A stretch of DNA of 5,275 nucleotides, from assembly GCA_022701965.1 (NCBI GenBank), contig JAKONL010000323.1, forward strand, positions 1-5,275, in the 5' to 3' direction. The notes beneath the pieces are model-generated. The model made no database searches, was not told where the DNA came from, and saw only the letters and a list, made by a program, of their open reading frames with translations. Shown piece after piece: positions 1 to 4,101 of this stretch. Every line of letters begins with the position of its first letter. The stretch's first letter is position 1. Source of the stretch: Burkholderiaceae bacterium. GTDB taxonomy: Bacteria > Pseudomonadota > Gammaproteobacteria > Burkholderiales > Burkholderiaceae. A program made the position numbers and the translations under genes.

Positions 1-989
1 GGACGGCGACCTGCATGGTCGACCAGCCGCTGGGCACGGCGGCCCCGGGCGACCCGAACCGGGCCGTGCCCAACTACGTCACCGGCTGCCTCTACGACCC
101 GCACTGGGACATCCCGCTGCTGTCGGCTCCGGGCCACGGCGGCGGCGCCAACTGGAACCACCAGTCGTTCAGCCCGGCCACCGGCCTGGTCTACACCGGC
201 ACCGGCTATGTCGCCGCCGCCCATTCGCTGACCGAGGCCAGCAACGGGCTGCGTCCGCCGGGCGCCTACATGACCGGCGGCGTCGTCGCCGTCGACCCGA
301 GCACGAACCTGGTCAAGTGGAAGAAGGCCATGCCCTACTCGCTCGCGCACGGCAACGGCATCCTGACCACCGCGTCGGGCCTCCTGTTCATCGGCCAGCC
401 CGACGGCAACCTGATCGCGATGGACGGCGACGACGGCCGGGAACTGTGGCGCTTCCAGACCGGCGCGGCCATCAGCGCCAGCCCGGTGACCTACGAGATC
501 GACGGCGAGCAGTACGTCGCGGTGTACGCGGGCGGCACGAGCATTCCCTACGGCGACTCGGCCGCGCGCGGCGACTTCCTGTGGGCCTTCAAGGTCAACG
601 GCACCGTGCCGCCGGCCGCGACGCCGTCGGCACCGGTGGTGCGGCGGCCGGTCTCGGGCAAGGCCGTGGAAGGCGCATCGCTGCCCACGCCCAACACCGT
701 GTTCCTGGGTCGCGTCCAGACCGCGGCCAACCAGCCGGGAGCGACGGAGTCGAGCGCCATCGACGCCATGACGCCGACCTGGATGCGCGTGCCGGCGAAC
801 ACCACGGTGACCTTCACGAACCCGGCCGGCAACGCCAACACGCGCTGCGCGACGCAGTTCTTCGAGGGGGAGTACAACTTCAGGCTGCCGCCGGGCACCT
901 CGGCGCGCCACACCTTCAACAAGCCGGGCGAGTACTTCTACAACGACTGCCACAGCCCGAGGTCGACCGGCAAGATCGTCGTCTATTGA
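1..989 (+). CDS. PQQ-dependent dehydrogenase, C-terminal part, with cupredoxin-like tail (5' partial)
   Basis: This is the 3' part of a quinoprotein dehydrogenase gene. The frame is open to the left edge (first full codon at 3) and stops with TGA at 987-989. Such enzymes oxidise alcohols or polyols in the periplasm with pyrroloquinoline quinone and pass electrons to the respiratory chain. Seen in the sequence: GGGANWNHQSFSP (about 138-176), resembling the GGxNW segment of methanol/ethanol-dehydrogenase-type propellers; a full tryptophan-docking repeat AMDGDDGRELW (417-449); and a weaker one, AVDPSTNLVKW (288-320), with Asn for the usual Gly. After the last blade a Pro/Ala-rich linker (about 594-692) leads to a domain of roughly 98 residues with a cupredoxin pattern (VTFTNPAG, then GEYFYNDC, then GKIVVY at the end). 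There is no CxxCH haem motif, so it is not a type II quinohaemoprotein. The N-terminus, signal peptide, catalytic Asp and calcium ligands lie outside the window, so the substrate cannot be read. The family call is firm; the substrate is unknown. Confidence 0.9.
   Translation, partial: TATCMVDQPLGTAAPGDPNRAVPNYVTGCLYDPHWDIPLLSAPGHGGGANWNHQSFSPATGLVYTGTGYVAAAHSLTEASNGLRPPGAYMTGGVVAVDPSTNLVKWKKAMPYSLAHGNGILTTASGLLFIGQPDGNLIAMDGDDGRELWRFQTGAAISASPVTYEIDGEQYVAVYAGGTSIPYGDSAARGDFLWAFKVNGTVPPAATPSAPVVRRPVSGKAVEGASLPTPNTVFLGRVQTAANQPGATESSAIDAMTPTWMRVPANTTVTFTNPAGNANTRCATQFFEGEYNFRLPPGTSARHTFNKPGEYFYNDCHSPRSTGKIVVY
693..986 (+). other. Cupredoxin-like C-terminal domain of the PQQ dehydrogenase
   Basis: The last ~98 codons of the quinoprotein read as a plastocyanin/cupredoxin-like beta-sandwich: a strand VTFTNPAGNAN, then RCATQFFEGEYNF, LPPGTSARHTF, KPGEYFYNDC and GKIVVY. 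A type 1 copper site normally has one His in the first of these regions, then Cys, a second His a few residues on, and often Met. Here the first-His region reads NTRCATQ with no His. The Cys codon (948-950) is directly followed by His (951-953), and no Met follows. A second Cys (846-848) lies where the first ligand would be expected, so a disulfide is possible instead of copper. The fold call is from pattern only; loss of copper binding is inference. Confidence 0.55.
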
Positions 990-996
990 GCGGAAC

Positions 997-1013
997 GGCC
1001 GGCGACGCCGGCC
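997..1013. terminator. GC hairpin 1 in the convergent gap (possible terminator)
   Basis: GGCCGGC at 997-1003 pairs perfectly with GCCGGCC at 1007-1013, giving a 7-bp stem with a 3-nt loop just after the dehydrogenase stop codon. No T-run follows on either strand, so if it terminates transcription it is not a textbook intrinsic terminator. It sits directly beside a second, stronger hairpin. Confidence 0.45.
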
Positions 1014-1014
1014 C

Positions 1015-1037
1015 GGCCCCGCGCCGCGCGCGGGGCC
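1015..1037. terminator. GC hairpin 2, likely bidirectional terminator between convergent genes
   Basis: GGCCCCGCGC (1015-1024) pairs perfectly with GCGCGGGGCC (1028-1037), forming a 10-bp all-G/C stem with a 3-nt loop. It lies between the stop codons of two genes that face each other, where a shared terminator is expected. There is no U-tract on either side, as is common in very GC-rich genomes, so the function is inferred from position and stem strength. Confidence 0.5.
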
Positions 1038-1044
1038 CGAGAGC

Positions 1045-1830
1045 TCAGGCGGCGCGCTTCTTGAGCAGCGCCGAGGCGCCGCTGGCGAGCGAGAGCTGCT
1101 CGGTCGTCGCCAGCAGTGCCGGGGCCAGTGCCAGCATCCGCTCCTCGGTCAGCCGGGCCAGCGGGCCGGCGACGGTCACCACGCCGATGACTGTCCCCGC
1201 GGCGTTGCGCACGGGCGCCGCCATGGCGGTCATCGCCGGCGCGAACACCTCCACGATCATGCTGAAGCCGCGCTGGCGCGTGGCCTTCAGGCAGGCCAGC
1301 AGCGCCTTCACCGACGTGATGGCGCGCGGGCCGAAGTCCTTCGGCGTCCCGAAGCCCTGCTGCGAGACGAGCTGCAGCGCGCGCTCGTCGCTCATCGTCG
1401 ACAGCCACGCGTGGCCCGCGGAGCTGCACGACAGGTTCACCGACAGGCCCATGTCCGGGTCGTAGCGCAGGCCGCGCGTGGCGCCCTGCGACTTGGCCAC
1501 GAAGATCAGCTGGTCGCCGTCGACGATCCCCAGCCGCACCAGTTCCTGCGACTGGGCGGCGAGGCCGTCGAGCGGCGGCTGCGCGATGTCGACGATGCCG
1601 CTCGAGCTCAGGAAGCTGAGCCCGAGCGAGACGATCTTGATCGTCAGCATGTAGTCGCTGTGATTCTGGTTCTGGCGCACGTAGCCGCAGCGGATGAGCT
1701 CGGCGAGCAGGCGATGCGTGGCGCTCAGCGGCATCTCCAGCTGCGACGCCAGGGTCGACAGCGGCATGCCTTCGGGGCACGCGGCGAGGTGTTCGAGGAC
1801 TTTGAAGCTGCGTTCGAGGATTGTGCTCAT
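1045..1830 (-). CDS. IclR-family transcriptional regulator
   Basis: A 261-residue protein, the usual size for the IclR family: dimeric or tetrameric DNA-binding regulators that respond to small organic acids. The N-terminal winged helix-turn-helix is clear: ILERSFKVLEHL opens it, LSTLASQLEMPLSATHRLL (about 24-42) is the helix-turn-helix, and GYVRQNQ is the wing. The rest (about 75-250) is the effector-binding domain, ending with the family-like GVVTVAGPLARLTEER segment. The ATG whose complement is at 1828-1830 was chosen because MSTILERSFKVLEHL matches the normal IclR N-terminus. The frame stays open far upstream, but only through the antisense of the TRAP gene. The Shine-Dalgarno sequence is weak. 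The gene is divergent from the TRAP operon with a palindromic control region between them, so it probably regulates that operon and itself. Whether it activates or represses, and its ligand, cannot be told from sequence. Confidence 0.95.
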   Translation of the reverse strand: MSTILERSFKVLEHLAACPEGMPLSTLASQLEMPLSATHRLLAELIRCGYVRQNQNHSDYMLTIKIVSLGLSFLSSSGIVDIAQPPLDGLAAQSQELVRLGIVDGDQLIFVAKSQGATRGLRYDPDMGLSVNLSCSSAGHAWLSTMSDERALQLVSQQGFGTPKDFGPRAITSVKALLACLKATRQRGFSMIVEVFAPAMTAMAAPVRNAAGTVIGVVTVAGPLARLTEERMLALAPALLATTEQLSLASGASALLKKRAA

Positions 1831-1887
1831 CTCGGTCTCGTCTTTTGAGTTCTGGAGGTCGCCGCGTCGGGGTGCCGTCGGCGGACG

Positions 1888-1916
1888 ACTGTAGCAAAAT
1901 CCGCAGAGGGTTTCCA
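1888..1916 (-). promoter_or_regulatory. Candidate sigma70 promoter of the iclR-type gene
   Basis: Read on the minus strand, TGGAAA (1911-1916; 4 of 6 to TTGACA) is followed by a 17-nt spacer and TACAGT (1888-1893; 4 of 6 to TATAAT). An extended -10 TG lies at the right place, giving TGCTACAGT. Transcription would start near 1880, leaving a leader of about 50 nt before the ATG. The -35 box is itself an operator half-site, which suggests autoregulation. Predicted by eye only. Confidence 0.45.
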
Positions 1917-1926
1917 CTATGGAAAC
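1910..1926. promoter_or_regulatory. Operator palindrome 1 (probable IclR-type site)
   Basis: GTTTCCA-CTA-TGGAAAC is a perfect inverted repeat with 7-bp arms and a 3-nt spacer. It lies between the divergent regulator and TRAP genes. IclR-family dimers commonly bind short palindromes of this kind in their own divergent control regions. It shares its right arm with palindrome 2. Binding by the neighbouring regulator is inferred from position and form. Confidence 0.7.
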
Positions 1927-1934
1927 TTTTTCCA
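1920..1934. promoter_or_regulatory. Operator palindrome 2, matching the E. coli IclR box layout
   Basis: TGGAAA-CTT-TTTCCA is a perfect inverted repeat with 6-bp arms and a 3-nt spacer. As I recall it, the E. coli IclR consensus is TGGAAATNATTTCCA, which has the same arms and spacing. Together with palindrome 1 this makes half-sites in alternating orientation at 1911, 1920 and 1929, exactly 9 bp apart. A looser CTTCCA follows at 1939-1944. The regular phasing suggests two overlapping dimer sites or one tetramer site. Confidence 0.7.
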
Positions 1935-1948
1935 CTTTCTTCCAGAAT
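1920..1948 (+). promoter_or_regulatory. Candidate sigma70 promoter of the TRAP operon
   Basis: TGGAAA (1920-1925; 4 of 6 to TTGACA), a 17-nt spacer and CAGAAT (1943-1948; 4 of 6 to TATAAT) would place the start near 1955 and give a leader of about 48 nt. The -10 lacks the usual first T, so this is weaker than the opposing promoter. The -35 lies in both operator palindromes, and palindrome 2 fills part of the spacer, which fits repression in the absence of inducer. Predicted by eye. Confidence 0.35.
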
Positions 1949-1987
1949 TCGCGTCGTCGGGGGCATCTGCCGTCGTTCGTCCGATTC

Positions 1988-1994
1988 GAGAGGA
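1988..1994 (+). promoter_or_regulatory. Ribosome binding site that sets the GTG start of the dctP-type gene
   Basis: GAGAGGA lies 8 nt upstream of the GTG at 2003. It is the best Shine-Dalgarno match in the leader and supports GTG at 2003 over the in-frame ATG at 1919, which falls inside the operator palindrome and has no such site. Confidence 0.7.
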
Positions 1995-2002
1995 AACACC
2001 AA

Positions 2003-3019
2003 GTGAAAACCATTCTTCGTTCGCTGGCCGCCGCCGGAATGACCGCCCTGCTGGCCCTGCCGGCCGCCCCCGTCTCGGCGCAACAGGCCCAGGAGCGCAC
2101 GATCCGCTTCGGCCATCTGAACAACGCGGACCATCCGGTGAGCTTCGGCGTCAAGCGCTTCGCCGAACTTCTGCTGGCCAAGAGCGGCGGCAAGATGAAG
2201 GTGCTGGAATTCCCGGCGTCGCAGCTCGGCAACGAGATGCAGCAGCAGTCGGCGCTGCAGGGCGGCGTGCAGCAGATGTCCGCGCCGGCGACGACCTCGC
2301 TCGCGGGCATCGTCAAGGAGTTCGGACTGATCGATTTCCCGTTCGCGGTCGGCACCTTCGCCCAGGCCGACGCGCTGCTCGACGGCCCGCTCGGGCAGGC
2401 GCTGATTGCCAAGCTGCCCGAGAAGGGCCTCGTCGCGCTCGGCTACTGGGACCTGGGATTTCGCAACGTCACCAACAGCAAGCGCGCGATCGCCAGGGCC
2501 GAGGACCTCGACGGGCTGAAGATCCGCGTGATCCCCAACCCGGTGTTCCTGGAGACCTTCAAGGCCTTCAAGGCGAACCCGGTGCCGATGCCGTTCGCCG
2601 AGCTGTACGGCGCGCTGGAAGCCAGGGCGGTCGACGGCCAGGAGAATCCGTACGCGGTGATCCTGTCGAACAAGTTCTTCGAGGTGCAGAAGTTCGTGAG
2701 CGCCACCAACCACGTCTACGCCGCCAACATCATGCTGGTGAGCAAGAAGTTCTGGGATTCGCTCACGCCAGCCGAGCAGAAGCTCATGAACGATGCGGCC
2801 AACGAGGCGCGCGGCTACCAGCGACAGGTCAGCCGTGCGGCGGCGCAGCGCGCCGTCGGCGACCTCCAGGCCAAGGGCCTGCAGTTCAACGAGGTGACTC
2901 CGGCCGAGCAGGCCCGCATGCGCCAGATCGCCAAGCCGGTGGTCGACAAGTTCGCCGCCAGCTACGACCCGACGCTGGTCAGGCTCTACAACGACGAACT
3001 CGCGCGTATCCGCAAGTGA
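2003..3019 (+). CDS. dctP: TRAP transporter substrate-binding protein, DctP family
   Basis: A 338-residue periplasmic solute receptor of a tripartite ATP-independent periplasmic transporter. It binds an organic acid and delivers it to the DctQ-DctM membrane complex. GTG at 2003 was chosen as start because it follows a good ribosome binding site and begins a typical signal peptide: basic KTILR, hydrophobic core, then AAPVSA with likely cleavage after residue 26 (SA before QQAQ). DctP-family landmarks are present: RFGHLNNADHP at the mature N-terminus; ALQGGVQQM; GYWDLGFRNVTNSKR with Arg154; GLKIRVIPNPVF with Arg175, the position of the conserved carboxylate-binding Arg in SiaP-type receptors; and DGQENPY with Asn215. 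The ligand is therefore probably a carboxylate, but which one cannot be read. It is first in an operon, with 19 nt before the aroQ-type gene. The symbol denotes family, not proven C4-dicarboxylate specificity. Confidence 0.95.
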   Translation: MKTILRSLAAAGMTALLALPAAPVSAQQAQERTIRFGHLNNADHPVSFGVKRFAELLLAKSGGKMKVLEFPASQLGNEMQQQSALQGGVQQMSAPATTSLAGIVKEFGLIDFPFAVGTFAQADALLDGPLGQALIAKLPEKGLVALGYWDLGFRNVTNSKRAIARAEDLDGLKIRVIPNPVFLETFKAFKANPVPMPFAELYGALEARAVDGQENPYAVILSNKFFEVQKFVSATNHVYAANIMLVSKKFWDSLTPAEQKLMNDAANEARGYQRQVSRAAAQRAVGDLQAKGLQFNEVTPAEQARMRQIAKPVVDKFAASYDPTLVRLYNDELARIRK

Positions 3020-3038
3020 CCGGACGCGAAGACATCCC

Positions 3039-3482
3039 ATGAAAATCCTCGTCCTCCACGGCCCCAACCTCAACCTGTTCGGCCGTCGCGAACCCCACAT
3101 CTACGGGCACACGACGCTCGCGGAGATCAACGAACGTCTCCAGCGGCTCGCGGCCGAGCTCGGCGTCGAGCTGGCCGTCCTGCAGTCCAACCACGAAGGC
3201 GCGCTGATCGACTTCCTGCATGCGCACATCGACTCCGCGCAGGGCGCCCTGGTGAATCCCGCGGGCCTGACGCAGCACGGCGTGCCGCTGCACGACGCGA
3301 TCAAGGCGATGCCCTTCCCGACCATCGAAGTGCACATGTCGAACATCGCCGCGCGCGAGACCTGGCGCGCGCATTCGATCATCTCGCCGGCGGTCAAGGG
3401 CACCGTCCAGGGGCTCGGCCCGGTCTCCTATCTGGCCGCGCTGCGTGCCCTGGTGGAGACCCTGAAGGAGAACGCGCGTTGA
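3039..3482 (+). CDS. aroQ: Type II 3-dehydroquinate dehydratase-like protein
   Basis: A 147-residue protein, the usual length for AroQ, the dodecameric cytoplasmic enzyme that dehydrates 3-dehydroquinate to 3-dehydroshikimate. The family frame is clear: HGPNLNLFGRREP (Asn10, loop Arg17), IYGHTTL with the catalytic Tyr22, QSNHEGALIDFLH, Asn73, Asp86, EVHMSN with the catalytic-dyad His99 and Ser101, and Arg110 and GLG near the end. Two positions are atypical. NPAGLTQHG has Gln79 where the M. tuberculosis enzyme has His81 in GGLTHTS, with a His one position later. SNIAARE has Ala104 for the usual His of SNxHARE. The catalytic Tyr, His and Arg are kept, so it is probably an active hydro-lyase, but the substrate may differ. 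It sits between dctP (19 nt) and dctQ (22 nt), which points to a catabolic role with the transporter rather than housekeeping shikimate synthesis. The upstream Shine-Dalgarno (GAAGA) is weak. Confidence 0.9.
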   Translation: MKILVLHGPNLNLFGRREPHIYGHTTLAEINERLQRLAAELGVELAVLQSNHEGALIDFLHAHIDSAQGALVNPAGLTQHGVPLHDAIKAMPFPTIEVHMSNIAARETWRAHSIISPAVKGTVQGLGPVSYLAALRALVETLKENAR

Positions 3483-3490
3483 AGCGCTCC

Positions 3491-3498
3491 GGGAGGGA
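3491..3498 (+). promoter_or_regulatory. Strong ribosome binding site of the dctQ-type gene
   Basis: GGGAGGGA ends 6 nt before the ATG at 3505. It is the most purine-rich Shine-Dalgarno in the window and confirms that start. Confidence 0.65.
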
Positions 3499-3504
3499 CG
3501 CCGG

Positions 3505-4101
3505 ATGAGCCGCGGCCTGGACCTCGTCTGCCGGGCGATCGAGGGGCTGATCGCCGCGATGCTGGCGGTGATGGTGGTGCTGGTGTTCGGCAACGTGCTG
3601 CTGCGCTACGGCTTCAACTCGGGCATCACGGTGTCGGAAGAAGTCTCGCGCTGGCTCTTCATCTGGATGACCTTTCTGGGCGCGGTGGTGGCCTTGCGCG
3701 AGCACGGGCACCTTGGCGTCGACATGGTGGTGCAGCGGCTGCCGAAGACCGGCAAGAAGATCTGCCTGGCGATCGGCCACCTGGTGATGCTCTACATCGT
3801 CTGGCTGCTGTTCCAGGGCAGCGTGACGCAGGCGCGCATCAACTGGGACGTGACCGCGCCGACGACCGGGGCGTCGATGGCCATCGTGTATGCGGCGGGC
3901 GTCGTGTTCTCGGTGCTGGCGGGGCTGATCCTCGTGCTCGACCTCTACCGCATGGCGACCGGCCGACTCGCCGACGACGAGCTGGTCATGGTGCAGGAGT
4001 CGGAAGAAGCCGTGCAGCTGCAGCAGATCCTCGGCGAGGCGGCCGCCACGGCGGCGCCCGCCCCTTCGCATTCCAACCCGCATTCCGGGACGTCCCGATG
4101 A
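3505..4101 (+). CDS. dctQ: TRAP transporter small membrane subunit, DctQ family
   Basis: A 198-residue inner-membrane protein forming the small subunit of the TRAP permease, which supports the large DctM subunit during cation-driven uptake. Four membrane segments are visible at about residues 13-33, 50-66, 86-107 and 124-147. The DctQ signature follows the first: LLRYGF, then TVSEEVSRWLFIWMTFLGA, then LREHGHLGVD, with the conserved Glu pair at 45-46, Arg49, Arg65, His69 and Asp73. After the last membrane segment comes a hydrophilic tail of about 50 residues (DDELVMVQESEEAVQLQQI, then an Ala/Pro/His/Ser-rich end), longer than many DctQ proteins have. The start is set by a strong ribosome binding site. 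Its stop overlaps the dctM start in an ATGA, so the two are probably translationally coupled. As with its partners, the symbol gives the family only. Confidence 0.93.
   Translation: MSRGLDLVCRAIEGLIAAMLAVMVVLVFGNVLLRYGFNSGITVSEEVSRWLFIWMTFLGAVVALREHGHLGVDMVVQRLPKTGKKICLAIGHLVMLYIVWLLFQGSVTQARINWDVTAPTTGASMAIVYAAGVVFSVLAGLILVLDLYRMATGRLADDELVMVQESEEAVQLQQILGEAAATAAPAPSHSNPHSGTSR

Larger units (their letters stand above)
1831..2002. other. Divergent intergenic control region
   Basis: This 172-nt gap separates the regulator start from the TRAP operon start. Its centre (about 1891-1950) is clearly richer in A/T than the coding DNA around it and contains the operator palindromes and both candidate promoters. 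The remaining stretches are the two untranslated leaders. No small ORF with a ribosome binding site, riboswitch-like structure or terminator was recognised here. Confidence 0.75.

Noticed and set aside
317..1465. A 382-codon open frame on the plus strand overlapping the dehydrogenase and regulator
   Set aside because: Its translation is low-complexity Arg/Gly/Ala sequence from a shifted frame of the dehydrogenase and the antisense of the regulator.
1937..1947. A small inverted repeat TTCT-TCC-AGAA next to the operator array
   Set aside because: The arms are only 4 bp and differ from the TTTCCA half-sites. It may simply reflect the CTTCCA half-site and the -10 region, so it is not listed as a separate operator.
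1919..2002. An upstream in-frame ATG that would add 28 residues to the DctP protein
   Set aside because: The ATG lies inside the operator palindrome with no ribosome binding site, the added residues (METFSTFFQNSRRRG...) are not like a signal peptide, and the GTG at 2003 has a good Shine-Dalgarno and starts a standard signal sequence.
1831..2412. N-terminal extension of the regulator by about 194 residues on the minus strand
   Set aside because: It would run antisense through the control region and the start of the dctP-type gene, and IclR proteins normally begin just where MSTILERSF begins.
983..3100. A 705-codon open frame on the minus strand
   Set aside because: It is an Arg/Ala/His-rich shadow frame, typical of high-GC DNA, antisense to the TRAP receptor gene and out of frame over the regulator. 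It has no recognisable domain.
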